Positions 11,891-22,800 of a stretch of 64,000 nucleotides of DNA are shown piece after piece. The DNA comes from Candidula unifasciata (lineage: Eukaryota; Mollusca; Gastropoda; Stylommatophora; Geomitridae). The stretch is from NCBI GenBank assembly GCA_905116865.2, contig CAJHNH020003137.1:1-64000 (forward strand), given 5' to 3'. The translations under genes and the position numbers were made by a program. Position 1 is the first letter of the stretch. Every line of letters begins with the position of its first letter. The notes under the pieces were generated by a model that saw only the letters and a program-made list of their open reading frames with translations, had not been told where the DNA came from and did not search any database.

Positions 11891-14327
11891 TTATAGACTT
11901 TGATAAACTGCCTCGTTTGGTTCACGAGTCCAATTCTTATGTGGATTTATGAAGCTTCGAGGCTCGTGCTTTGTAATATCCTGCTGCATTGTAGTAAGAC
12001 CAGAGGCAATTAAAGGCTAAGAAAGGTCAAACCAGAAAAGTTCCTGTCTAAACAGGATATACAAACTCACGTACCTGACCAACAGTTCAGTGCATCTGAG
12101 CAACAGTTCAGTGCAGCTGAGCAACAGTTCAGTGCAACTGACCAACACTTCACTGTAATTGACAGCACTCTACAACTCAAGTAACAGTTCACTGTAAATA
12201 TGCAAAAGCTCAATGCAAATGACAGTTTATTATGACTGAGCTACAGTTCAGTGTGACTGAGCTACAGTTCAGTGTGACTGAGGAACAGTTTGCTTCAACT
12301 GACCAACAGCCAACAGCAATTGAAAACCAGCTCACCACAACTAAAGAATAGCCCTCTGCAACTGAACAACAGTTCAGTGCAGTTGACCAAACGCTCACTG
12401 CTACCGACAAACAGTTCCAGTAACTGACCAAAGCTTACTGCAAATAACCAGCTGCTTTCTACAACATAACAACAATTCAGTGCAATTTACCAGACGCTCA
12501 CTGCAGCTGGCAAACAATTCACTATAATTAACTAAAGCTCAATGCAACTGATCAAAGCTCATTATATCTTCACAACAGTTCAGTACAATTATTTTAAGAG
12601 TGTTACAGTTTGAAAGGAACACCGACCAACCCTAATCAGAACACCCCTATAATACTGGACTTTCCGGGAAACTCCGGGATTCCCTGTGCTTGCGGTGAAT
12701 ACAAAATTTGGAGAAAATAAAAATTTGTCAAATAATAATAATAAGAACAATAACAATAATATTGCGCTTAATAACAAAAAAATAATAATAGGTGCTTTCT
12801 TAATATCCTACCCCAAACAGGGAAAATCCACACATCACGGGACAGTCTGGTATTTTAGGGGGTGATAGGCTGCAAGCAGTCGTGTTACCTAGGCTGCACT
12901 CTCTCGCGGAACGTAGGTGGGTCGGGGTTAGGGCAGTTCAAGATGATTTGGGGTCGTTAAACGCATCAGAAAGCCGGGAAACCCAGTCTTACCACCCTTT
13001 AAAATGTTGGACTGTCCAGTGACGTCATCTAGGGTATTATATTACCAAAGAACCTAATAAAACATGTCAAAAACATAAAATTACAAACACATACTTGAAA
13101 AGATAATTTCTAAACATGGCTGGGTTTGAGTATATCTGACAGTTTAGTATTCTTTAAAATTCAGGGGGGGGGGGTGGATCCTGACTGCCACCACTCCACA
13201 AGCTATGGGAGCATCAATGGGCATTAGCCCCTAAGTGTTAGTGCTACCGACTTAATATAATATTCATTGTTGCAATACAACATAACTTTCTGAGAGGTGT
13301 CAATTAGTACTCGCAAATGTAATCTTTGCTGTAGTAAAATCAGACTGCACAATGTCAGTCAGTGTCACTCCACTTAGTCGTTTCTGGTGTAAAAGAAAAA
13401 AAAATCTTTCCTGAAGCCTGTTTGATTAAAATCAATACTACCTTGCGATACATAACTAGAGGGGAAGAAACAATCACGTCTGCAGTAAATCTGTGATTGT
13501 TTTGATTGTCTGTGTGATTGATTTCCGTCATATAATTCGACAAGCTAGGGACCTGACCTGCAACAAAATAGCATTTACATGGTTATCTCCGATCTGGTCA
13601 ACCGTAATAGAGGGGAGATCATTGAGCTGCAATCGACTCGACTTCTGTGACTGAAACTACACACGCACATTTCCTTCCCCTTGGTCAACAAGGATCTCTC
13701 AACATAGGCGCATGAACCTGGGAGCTTATGCTCCTTTGCTCCCCTCACGGTTCTTTTATTATATTCCACCTTATCTCAGCCACTCCGAGATTTCTTAAGG
13801 ATTTTCCCGAAAAGCCAATATTATAGAGGTTTAGGGTTAGTGTTAGTCGGTGTTCATTTCGCACCTCATTACCCCAGTAATTTTGGACTTTTCCGGAAAT
13901 TCCATTCGAAATGTCATAATTATGTCATCTGACCTAGTTATCTGCTTGTGAGATGCAATTGTTCGTTATGTTGAAGCCTCACCCTGGCTCTTGGCAGGGA
14001 CCGCAATATAACCCGACCATAAATATGTTCTAATGACCGAACGCGGTTTCTGGGACCTCTCCACGTGTGATTCTCATCTGCATGGTGGCACTTTGTGTCA
14101 TCGGGTGTTTATCGCTTGTGTGATGTCCTGGTGGGGTAAAAGAAGATAGATATAGATTTCGGAGTTCCCCAGATGGCGTGTAATAAAAAGGAAGAACCCC
14201 CTTCCCACCTTTACCGTTCCACCAAACATGTGTGTCTGTTTTTCTGTAATTCTGCTTATTTCACTATATCAAATTTTTATTAAATGAAATATAAGTTTCT
14301 ACAGTCTGAAGTGTTCCCCACCTGTTA
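11891..14327. repeat. 2.44-kb duplicated non-coding element, copy B
   Basis: Second copy of the element at 8969-11404, with scattered substitutions and small indels but the same order of parts (head, ~20-bp array at about 12075-12600, inverted repeats, shared tail ending CCCCACCTGTTAA). Old enough to have diverged, but alignable by eye throughout. Confidence 0.85.
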
Positions 14328-14330
14328 AAA

Positions 14331-14391
<61 letters not shown>
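14331..14391. repeat. (CT)n microsatellite
   Basis: About 30 perfect CT units followed by a T run, directly at the end of duplicated copy B. Confidence 0.95.
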
Positions 14392-14400
<9 letters not shown>

Positions 14401-14586
14401 TTCTTTCTCTTTCTCTCTCACACCGCCCTACATGTACAAGCGTACATTCTCTTCATGCATATGATAATTCATAGTAAACTTACTTCTCTCTTCCTGCCTT
14501 AAAACGCCAAATGAAGAGTGTCTCTAACAAACTCGCGTTTAACACATTGTAGACGGTTTGCTTTCACGAATGAAGTAAGCTTGGCT

Positions 14587-14810
14587 TACTGTCATGATTT
14601 AAGGAATTTTGTTTGGTTTACTTTAATGACTGAAGCAATTTTGCTTGCTTTACTGCCATGATTTAAGGAATTTTGCTTGGTTTACTGTCATGATTGGAGG
14701 AATTCTGTTTGGTTTACTTTCATGATTAAATTAATTTTGCATGGTTTACTGTCATGATTGAAGGAACTGTGTTTGGTTTACTATCATGATTTAAGAAATT
14801 TTGCACTCAC
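14587..14810. repeat. 32-bp minisatellite
   Basis: About seven diverged units of 'tactgtcatgatttaagg' plus 'aattttgcttggtt', with starts at 14587, 14619, 14651 and 14683. Confidence 0.9.
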
Positions 14811-14814
14811 GCTT

Positions 14815-15140
14815 GACTATGGGATGAGTAGTCAGTTTTACATCAAACATTCCCTTGTTGTCTCTGCTTAAGTTGGATGGTGTTTATGGCGATGGGTGTG
14901 CTGTCACTGAGTTTAAATCCAAAAGGCTGGCTCTCTATGCCCTCTACCCCTCCCCCGCCCCAGGTCTCCGGAGTGGCTCTTTGTGGGTAGAGTGCGTCAC
15001 ACAAAGCACGAAACTTGGTGGCTCAGGCGACAGTCACCAGAGATTTCCAGAACACGTGCCAGTAGTGGGATGGAAAGCAAACGGCGGACCATTAGCGGGC
15101 GAGACCGGCAGCTTTATTTGTTATGCCGACAGAACATAAA
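14815..15140. other. GC-richer spacer with short ORF
   Basis: A 94-codon open frame (14855-15139, +) with ordinary composition but no recognised family. The block CCAGAGATTTCCAGAAC...TGGGATGGAAAGC precedes the satellite. I do not treat it as a gene. Confidence 0.3.
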
Positions 15141-15149
15141 ATACTTTTA

Positions 15150-15735
15150 CTTCCCAGAACACTTCCCAATACCTATACAACCCAGAACACTTCCCAAAAC
15201 TTATACAACCCAGAACACTTCCCAAAACTTATACAACCCAGAACACTTCCCAAAACTTATACAACCCAGAACACTTCCCAAAACTTATACAACCCAGAAC
15301 ACTTCCCAATACTTATACTTCCCAGAACACTTACCAATACTTATACTTCCCAGAAAACTTCCCAATACTTATACTTCCCAGAACACTTCCCAATACTTAT
15401 ACTTCCCAGAACACTTACCAATACTTATACTTCCCAGAAAACTTCCCAATACTTATACTTCCTAAAAAACTTCCCAATACTTATACTTCACAGAATACTT
15501 CCCAATACTTATACTTCCCAGAACACTTCCCAAAACTTATACTTCCCAGAACACTTCCCAAAACGTATACTTCCCAGAACACTTCCCAAAACTTATACTT
15601 CCCAGAACACTTCCCAAAACTTATACTTCCCAGAACACTTCCCAAAACGTATACTTCCCAGAACACTTCCCAAAACTTATACTTCCCAGAACACTTCCCA
15701 ATACTTATACTTCCTAGAACACTTCCCAATACTTA
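15150..15735. repeat. 28-bp minisatellite
   Basis: About 21 units of 'cccagaacacttcccaaaac' plus 'ttatacaa/tt'. The unit is 28 bp, not a multiple of three, so each unit shifts frame by one. Three frames therefore stay open and give a false 230-codon ORF with an 84-nt periodicity. Confidence 0.95.
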
Positions 15736-15739
15736 TCAG

Positions 15740-16260
15740 TAAGATATACAGTAAAAAGAGAAGACCAATGAGAAAGAGAAAGCAAGGGAAGAGTAAGAAG
15801 ACTATGAAAGAATAGGAGAAGCAGGAGAAGAAGGAGGAGAAGAAGAAGTATTGTAAATGAGCCCGTATAACTCAACACCCACTCCAGGGTGTCGCCCAAC
15901 GTATGTAGAACTAAACAGCCAATGCTGTCCCCAGAGAGACTGAACCACTGACATTGCTGTGTTCTGAGCGCAGTGAGGATTGTAGCCGCAGACGTATATG
16001 ACAATAACAACAACTCCTCTAATGTCTTTGGACTTTACTCAGCAGATGCTTGTGTTAGATGAGAGAAACAGTGCAGTACTGTCTTGTCAGTAAGAAATTA
16101 ACGCACCGTAAGTTCTACAGGACGAAAAGAGTCTACAGTAGTACTTATTCTTACCAGTGTCATTGGAAAGAAGAGGGAGTTTCATAACTGAACAACGGCT
16201 TTACCCAAGCCTTTTTTAAAAGCTGTTTCTGTTTTCACTAAGCTGTTTTACGTGTTTGTT
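15740..16260. other. Spacer with purine tract
   Basis: A GAAGAAGGAGGAGAAGAAG stretch lies near 15820-15850. The rest has no recognised gene or repeat. Confidence 0.35.
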
Positions 16261-16264
16261 GTTT

Positions 16265-16415
16265 GATATTGCTCCTAAACGGTCGGCTCATGGTGCCCTG
16301 CTGCAATCAACGCAAGGTGGTCTGCTGTTAAATTTCTCGCAGCTGGGATCGAACCTGGTACCTCGGAATTAAAAAGGGTGTTCGCAGCCCTTAAATTGCA
16401 GAGCCACCCTAGTTT
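16265..16415 (-). mobile_element. tRNA-headed SINE, family E
   Basis: On the minus strand it starts AGGGTGGCTCTGCAATTTAA and contains a B-box-like GGTTCGATCCC. It was recognised by comparison with a diverged sibling at 16585-16770, which has GGTTCAATCC at the same place. Confidence 0.55.
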
Positions 16416-16434
16416 TTTGTAAAAAAAAAAAAAA

Positions 16435-16565
16435 AAGTAAATGACCCTTTTCCACGCCCTTAGGCGTATAGGGTATATAGGGCTAGACCTATATTTTGTA
16501 TAGACCAATCGGCACAGGATGGGTGATGTGGTCAGCTTTACTTTCCCGGGACTGCACCCGGTACC
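16435..16565 (-). mobile_element. SINE family B 3' half
   Basis: The reverse complement carries the family block with the 'ataggtctagccctatatac' segment and a CACATCACCCA core. Shared with 22430-22600, 52345-52560, 19615-19795, 39000-39180 and 49500-49795. Confidence 0.65.
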
Positions 16566-16584
16566 CACTCGCCCTAGTTTTTTG

Positions 16585-16770
16585 TATGTGGCTGTTTGTT
16601 GTTTCACTGGGCAATTTTACTTCATTAGATTGCCATTGCTCTCTGAATGGTTGGCTCCTAATACTACTATTGAAACTAATGAATGGCATTCTGTTGCTAA
16701 ATCGCTCACATTTAGGATTGAACCTGGCACTTTGGAATTACGAAGGGTGTTTGAACGCCTAAGCAACAGG
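16585..16770 (-). mobile_element. tRNA-headed SINE, family E (diverged)
   Basis: Reverse complement begins CCTGTTGCTTAGGCGTTC and has a GGTTCAATCC B-box-like element. The same layout as 16265-16415 follows, including 'tggctcctaatactactatt'. Confidence 0.5.
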
Positions 16771-17024
16771 TGCTGAAACACAAAACACTCTTATAAATAC
16801 TTTCATCATCAGTCCGCAGGTACTTTACATAACGATGCTCTTTAAACAGCACTCCTGAAAGTCATTCTGTAGGCATTTCTCCAGCCCTATGTGCTTATAA
16901 ATACCATACTTGCGTGAAACATTTAAGGCAGGTGACAGTAAGTAAACAGTGGTAAAGAAGAAGGATAGCATCAAGAGATGGTCAAAAAGAAGTACCAGTG
17001 TGCTACCAGGGTAACAATCAATGT

Positions 17025-17560
17025 TCTTCTTCTTATAGTTTATGATATGTGAAATTGTCTGTCAAAAACCTTGTGTATCCTTTCTTCTTCTTCTTATAGT
17101 TCATACTATGGGAAATTGTTAATCATGTCTGTCAAAAACCTTGTGTCTCCTTTCTTCTTCTTCTTATAGTTCATACTATGGGAAATTGTTAATCATGTCT
17201 GTCAACAACCTTCTGTCTCCTTTCTTCTTCTTCTTATAGTTCATACTATGGGAAATTGTTAATCATGTCTGTCAACAACCTTCTGTCTCTTTTCTTCTTC
17301 TTCTTATAGTTCATGCTATGGGAAATTGTTAATCATGTCTGTCAACAACCTTCTGTCTCTTTTCTTCTTCTTCTTATAGTTCATGCTATGGGGAATTGTT
17401 CATCATGTCTGTCAACAACCTTCTGTCTCCTTTCTTCTTCTTCTTCTTACAGTCCTTGCCGTGTGGCATTAATAGCCAAGTCTGTTCACAATCTTCTGTC
17501 TCATGTCTCCTGTCTTGTTGTCCCTGCATACCCTGTGGCATTGGTAGTCATTTTTGTCCA
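17025..17560. repeat. 70-bp tandem array derived from a LINE tail
   Basis: Units of 70 bp (TTCATACTATGG at 17171 and 17241, then TTCATGCTATGG at 17311 and 17381) begin with (TTC)n TATAG and end in AACCTTCTGTCT. The unit resembles single-copy sequence at 38905-38985 (minus-strand LINE tail with CAACCTTCTGTCT), so a LINE 3' end has probably been tandemly amplified. The last units (17440-17560) are diverged. Confidence 0.8.
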
Positions 17561-17811
17561 AGAGCCAAATGTTGATTTGTTCTATGCCTTCATCCAAGGC
17601 CTTCGACACAGTCAGTAGAGATGGACTTTGGAAAATCATTGCAATATTTGGCTGCCCTCAAAAGTTTATAACAATAGTGAAGAAATTTCATGAAGGAATG
17701 CAAGCAAGAGTTCAGGAAAATGGACAGCTATCAGGGCATTTTATGGTCTGAAGCGGAGTAAAGCAAGGATGTATGCTTGCACCAACACTGTTCGGCATCA
17801 TTTTCTCCACA

Positions 17812-18120
17812 CATTTTCTCTGCACAACTTGGTGGAATACTGATACATGAAAAGGCAGACGTGGTTAGTGCCTTGTGGGAGAGCGTGTACAGTTCGAAGG
17901 AGCAGATGGATCACCCCAGTCTGGTGAGATTGATGCTGGGGGGAGTGACGAGAGGTTCTGGCAGATGCTCGAGGCTCAGAGGAAAGCAAGACGGACGTTT
18001 ACTGGCACCATTAGTATCAGAACTCTTCGCTGGCTGCTGAAGATGGGGACGGAGCGCTTATAGGAATGCCCTGAGTGCTGTGATGTCGGTTCTTGAATCA
18101 AATCAAATCACATCAATCAA
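17812..18120 (+). mobile_element. RNase H-type LINE 3' end inserted in older LINE
   Basis: Flanked by a perfect 15-bp target-site duplication, ATCATTTTCTCCACA (17797-17811 and 18121-18135). Contains the family's C-terminal signature in broken frames and ends in an (ATCAA)n-like tail, 'caaatcaaatcacatcaatcaa'. It is a 5'-truncated retrotransposition event, and removing one TSD copy restores the older RT's reading. Confidence 0.9.
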
Positions 18121-18285
18121 ATCATTTTCTCCACAATACTGATTGATGCCTTCAGAAATAGGGATGCTGGTATTGATATCAAATACCGCACTGATGGCAG
18201 TCAGTTTAATCTCAGGAGGCTAAGTGCTACAACCAAGGAAAAGTCAGACACCATTAGAGAATTACTCTTCGCTGATGACTGTGCT

Positions 18286-18893
18286 CGTGGAGTCGTACAC
18301 CTATTTAGGCAGTAATGAAGATTAAGATGGAGGAACTGATAGAGATATTAAAATAAGAATACAAAAGGCAAGAGGGGCTTTCATAGCACTAGGGAATTTG
18401 TGGAGGTGAAAAGAAATTTTAAAAAATACTAAACTAAAAATTTTTAATTCTAATGTCAAATCAGTACTATTGTATGGGGCGGAAACATGGAGAACAACCA
18501 AGGCAATTACTAATAAATTACAGACATTTATTAACTGGTGCCTGCGCAGAATAGAGGGAATAAAATGGTATGATAGAATAACTAATGTAGAACTTTAGGA
18601 GAGAACTAAACAGGCTCCAGTGGATCAGGAGGTGAGGAAAAGACGCTGGCGTTGGATAGGGCACACACTGAGAAAACAGAACAGCATAACTAGAATGTCT
18701 TTGCATTGGAACCCACAGGGGCATAGGAATAAAGGAAGGCTAAAAAACACACGGAGAAGAGAGCTGGAGAATGAGGTTAGAAAGATTCGGAGGACATGGG
18801 GAGAGCTCCATGTAATGGCGAAGGATAGAACGACTTGGCGTGAGTTGGTTGAGGGCCTATGCTCCATTGGGGGATAGAAAGGCAGAAGAAGAA
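18286..18893 (+). mobile_element. Second LINE 3' end inserted in older LINE
   Basis: Flanked by a perfect 12-bp duplication, GATGACTGTGCT (18274-18285 and 18894-18905). Reads as an RT C-terminus: SVLLYGAETWRTT, RRIEGIKWYDRITN, RKRRWRWIGHTLRK, KGRLKNTRRREL and TTWRELVEGLCS, ending with GCAGAAGAAGAAG. Stops are present (for example after NVEL), so it is 5'-truncated and dead. Confidence 0.9.
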
Positions 18894-19614
18894 GATGACT
18901 GTGCTATCTGTCAACTTAGAGCCTGAACTAGAACTTAGTGTAACCAAATTATCCGAAGACTGTACAAACTTTGGGCCTGTCATAAGCACTGACAAAACTG
19001 AAATAATGTTCCAGCCAACCCAGGAACTAGTCTTACCTGAACCAAACATCACAGTCAAGAGCAAAGCACTAAAGACAGTGGACAGGTTTACATATCAAGG
19101 CATTTTACTCGCTCAGAAAGTTAAGATCTATCTATAGATAAGTACCAGGATATGCAAAGCCAGCAGCGCATTTTGTACACTTCGTACAAAAGTCTGGAAT
19201 ATAGCTTTTATCAACCTGCAGATGAAGCTCAAAGCTGTTGTACTTCCTGTACTTTTCTATGCATGTGAAACATGGACTGTTTACCAGTGCCATGATAAGA
19301 AGCTGGACCATTTCTACACAGTGTGCCTCAGAAAGTTGCTGAACATAAAATTTCAAGACAGGATCCCTGACACTGAAGTCCTTGACACAACTGGACTGCC
19401 AAGTATTCACTCGATTCTAAAACAATCACAACTTCACTGGGCAAGCATATAGTCTGCATGCCTGACCACCAACTGCCAAAAAGAATTTTCTAAGGGGAGC
19501 TACTAAAAGGAAAATGCTCTCATGTGGTCAAGAGAAATGTTTCAAGGACAACCTCAAGACTTCAATAAAAGTCTTCTGTTTACTGATAACTGATTTAAGA
19601 ATCGACATCGCAGC

Positions 19615-19795
19615 ACACCGGGCATACCCACTGATGCTGGCTACAGTCCTGGGAAGTAAAAGCAAGTGGCGTGGTGATAAGCACATCACCCACCAAGTAC
19701 CGATTTGTCTATAAAATATAGGTCTAACCCTATATGCCCAATACGCCTGAAGGTGTGGAAAATGATCCTTTAATTTACATGCATCAAGACTACCA
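19615..19795 (+). mobile_element. SINE family B copy
   Basis: Carries 'tcctgggaagtaaaagcaag', the ATCACCCACC core and the AAATATAGGTCTAACCCTAT block of the family. Truncated at its 5' side. Confidence 0.6.
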
Positions 19796-19924
19796 CCAGA
19801 CAGTGAAAAACAGAGAATCCTGTCACTTAAGACGTAATGGGAGCAGAGCTAGAGATTGAACATGCAAACGTTGCACAGATAAAACGTCCAAGGCCGTAAA
19901 TACTAGCATTTACATAGCACATAG

Positions 19925-20160
19925 TCCTCTCTGTGGCTAAGTCGTTGCGAACGCTTCGTAATGCCGGGGTGCCTGGTTCGATTCAAGCTGCAGGCCATGT
20001 GCCTTGCGTTGGTTTCGACAGTGGTATCAGGGAGCTGATCGTCCAGAAATCAAAAATGGCAAACTGCTGGACGTAAATTTGCCTAGAGAAACCACACAGG
20101 TGCTGCTGGGGTTGGTTCTGCAACGTCCTGCAAAGGAAACACAACTAACCTAACATAGCA
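19925..20160 (+). mobile_element. tRNA-headed SINE, family C (full)
   Basis: Pol III-like head with A box near GTGGCTAAGTCGTTGCG and B box CTGGTTCGATTC. The body has 'ggcaaactgctggacgtaaa' and 'tttgcctagagaaaccaca', and it ends GGTTGGTTCTGCAACGTCC then 'aactaacctaac'. A second good copy is at 54265-54480 and an inverted one at 23010-23275. Confidence 0.75.
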
Positions 20161-20164
20161 CATA

Positions 20165-20485
20165 CTAAACTCGCAGCTGATGCCCCTTCAAAACACGATT
20201 CCCTGAAAGGCAAACATGACTAGAGAAGAAAAAGAACATAACCATCCACACACAGTCATCAAGAAGGATTGCGGTGTTTTAAACTGTTTTTGTAAAAGAA
20301 GTATTTATTGGATATTTTTTAAGAAACTCTCAAAACTGTTCTCAATTCTTTTGGCATCAACACAGCAACATGGAAGGCTGCTGCACAAGACCGTTCTGGA
20401 TGGCGTACATTCCTCAGGTATGGTGCATCAGCCTGTCAGGCACCGGAAAGGTTTTACACAGTAATTATTTAACTGACACTGAAAG
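20165..20485. other. Spacer
   Basis: An 82-codon open frame (20216-20464) has no recognisable family. No repeat identified. Confidence 0.3.
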
Positions 20486-20489
20486 AACA

Positions 20490-20590
20490 AAAATCTATAA
20501 AATATCTAACTCCAAATGAAAAACTTCTACCATCTAAATGCAATGGGAAACATCTAAATCTGGATGCAAAACATCCAAAGTGGCAACACT
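20490..20590. mobile_element. hAT-like element right-end fragment
   Basis: Shares 'aacatctaaatctggatg' and the end AAGTGGCAACACTG with the right terminus of the element at 25245-26908. No matching left end was found nearby. Confidence 0.55.
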
Positions 20591-20917
20591 GGTAGACGCC
20601 CACCCGAGCTATCGACAAGTCGTCCTGTTCTTTGCTACTGTGTGCAGCTGTCCTTCTTTATTTATCCTGTCAATAACTCCTTCTCCCCCCCCCCCCCCCT
20701 TTTTTTTTTTACAACATCCCATCACTCACGTTTTTGTTATGGGGAAGGCACTCATTATTGGCCAATAGAGAATGAAGTGTTAAACCCACATGCTTACACA
20801 TCACTCATTCGATGGAGTGGTCAGTAGCAACACCGACCGCCTTCACTTTTTGTGCTATTTTCCTTTACACATTTTAGGTTCAGTCGATCTAGCACACCTA
20901 TGTCTTCTTATTCTTAC

Positions 20918-21215
20918 TATGGGGGCCGCGTTAGCGCAGTCGATAAGCGGCTCGCTTTCAAATCAAACTGCGACTCGCTGCAGCCCGTGGTCGGTGTTCG
21001 AAACCGGGTGGCTCCCGGGGTTCACCCAGCCTCTAGGAAATGGGTACCAGAGTTGACACTCTGGGGTATATGGAGGATCGTCGCTGTAGCTACAGAGTTA
21101 CGTGCGAATGTCGACACAGGCGGACAATTCTTATCAACTGTCCATACTTATGACTGAGCACTTATTGTTAATAACCGTGTGCAATGACACTGGTTCACAT
21201 TTCCCGACTTTACCT
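20918..21215 (+). mobile_element. tRNA-headed SINE related to family B
   Basis: The head GGCCGCGTTAGCGCAGTCGA and a GGTGTTCGAAACC B box resemble a tRNA promoter. The body has 'acccagcctctaggaaatgg' and the tail GACTTTACCTTTACCTTTTT, comparable with the CTTTACTTTACTTT tail of the full family B copy at 49500. Confidence 0.7.
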
Positions 21216-21359
21216 TTACCTTTTTTATTCTTCCTATTCTTTCTTCCTTCCTAATTTCTTCCATCCTTCCTCATTTTTCTCTTTTTCTTTCTTTCTTTTT
21301 ACTCTTCTTCTTTCTTGTTTTTCCATCTTCTTTATTTAAATTCTAATATTTTATGTATG

Positions 21360-21470
21360 GAGAGGTTCAGTGTTAGTCACTGTTCATTCAACACCCTTAT
21401 ACTGTTGGACTTTCCGAGAGTCCCCAAGATTGGGTAAACAAAAGAAAACGACCCACATCTGGAGTAGAAC
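21360..21470. repeat. Copy of the TTAGTC...TGGACTTTCC terminal motif
   Basis: 'gtgttagtcactgttcattc', then ACACCCTTATACTGTTGGAC and TTTCC, corresponds to the block at 10927-10975 and 13845-13905 inside the duplicated element. It is a solitary end. Confidence 0.55.
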
Positions 21471-21534
21471 CATAAAACATTTTTTTTTAAATTGTATATT
21501 CATATACATGGTCAGACACTGCAACATCTAGCTT

Positions 21535-22070
21535 AGGAATAGAGGTGGAGGCGGTCACTGCAGCTTTCCGCTGGTTCAGGAACACGACACACACATCGTG
21601 ATTGTAACTGACTCAGAAAGCATGCCGAGGAAGATCAGGACAGGCGTGCAGAGTGGCATGCCTCGCTGCAGAGGACACAGGTGAGGAGTATTGTCTGGAT
21701 ATTTTCACCGTTGAAGGCTGGCGTGTTGGGAAGTGAACAGGCGGACAGACTGGATGGCTCTGCAGAACTAGGTGGAATGCTGAAGCATGATAAGGCAGTC
21801 GTGGTTAGTGCCTTGTGGGAGAGCGTGTACAGTTCGTAGGAGCAGACTGATCACCACAGTCTGGTGAGATTAATGCAGGAGAAGTGACGAGAGGTTCTGG
21901 CAGATGCTCGAGGGTCAGGGGAAAGGCAAGACGGACGTTTAATCAGAATGCTACTGGCACCATTAGTATCAAAACTCTTCGTTGGCTGCTGAAGATGGGG
22001 ACAGAGTGCTTATGGGAATGCCCTGAGTGCTGTGATGTCGGTTCTTGAATCAAATCAAATCAAATCATAC
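21535..22070 (+). mobile_element. RNase H-type LINE 3' end
   Basis: Same family as 7660-8155 and closest to the copy at 17812-18120 ('tggttagtgccttgtgggag'). Ends GTCGGTTCTTGAATCAAATC with the (ATCAA)n tail. Frames broken. Confidence 0.75.
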
Positions 22071-22144
22071 ATGGTCAGACGAAGGCAATGATATGTTTAC
22101 AGAAAAGTAGATATTACCCTACAATGACCCAGTGCAGAGAGTCG

Positions 22145-22400
22145 ATTTAACAACTGACATCACAGCCCTTGAGACATTCCCATAATCCGTCCTCATCTCC
22201 AGCAGCAGGTAAAGAGCTGGAATTCTGATGGTGCCAGTAGCAGTCGAATTATATACCCGACCTACTTTTCATCTGATTGTAGAGTCTCGACCAGATCCCC
22301 TGGTCACTCCCAGCTGTATCATTCTCTTGAGACCATAATGACCGATTCGTACTCCGGCATTGTTCAATTTCTGTGAACTTCCTGGGGCTGTTAAGGATGA
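22145..22400 (-). mobile_element. RNase H-type LINE 3' end, inverted
   Basis: Reads on the minus strand from the cysteine motif region (near 'gggcattcc'-type sequence) through the GKAR region. It begins directly after the + strand copy's neighbourhood. Degenerate. Confidence 0.6.
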
Positions 22401-22429
22401 GATCCGAGTACCTCCTGGTCTGCCCGGAG

Positions 22430-22600
22430 GTCTGTGATGGTCCCTTTTCCATACCTTTAAGCGTATTGGGAATATAGGGCTAGACCTATATTTTATAAAC
22501 CAATCGGCATTTGGTGGGTGATTTGGTCAGCATCAATCTGGCCGCCTTTACTTCACAGGACTGCACATGATACTAACTAAAGGCTGGGTCGACCTGGGAG
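22430..22600 (-). mobile_element. SINE family B, inverted
   Basis: 'ccttttccatacctttaagc', AGGGCTAGACCTATATTTTA and TGGGTGATTTGGTCAGCATC are the reverse complement of the family B 3' half, followed by GGCTGGGTCGACCTGGGAG. Confidence 0.7.
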
Positions 22601-22619
22601 TCAATGTCATTTTTGAAAA

Positions 22620-22800
22620 ACGTCCGGCTACGTCAGGAGCCGCCAGCTCTCGGTCTGTGGCGGTAGTCTTCACAAATAAACCAGATCTGTAAAACGATTT
22701 CCACGCAACACTCCAGTCAAGGAACAAGTCCAATTTCCATGAGGTGACGAACAACCAGGACTTTCCGCCGAAGTTTACAGCCGGCGTACGCTAAGAAGAA
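22620..22800 (+). mobile_element. (AAG)n-tailed dispersed repeat, + copy
   Basis: Partly diverged copy with AATAAACCAGATCTGTAAAA, 'gaacaaccaggactttccgc' and GTTTACAGCCGGC, then AAGAAGAAGAACAGGAGGAG. Confidence 0.65.

Larger units (their letters stand above)
17560..19540 (+). mobile_element. LINE reverse transcriptase remnant, split by two insertions
   Basis: Three blocks (17560-17811, 18136-18285, 18906-19540) read in order as one RT. They are the SKAFDTVSRDGLWKII palm segment; the KQGCMLAPTLFGI segment; the ELLFADDCA catalytic motif (broken right at the second insertion); then ISTDKTEIMFQPTQ, YACETWTVY and TGLPSIHSILKQSQLHW. Several stops and frameshifts mean it is not functional. The style matches common non-LTR RTs of animals that end shortly after this region. 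The two interrupting pieces are annotated separately. Confidence 0.85.

Noticed and set aside
14983..15815. 160- and 230-codon ORFs with NTSQ/YFPEH repeats
   Set aside because: Product of the 28-bp satellite.
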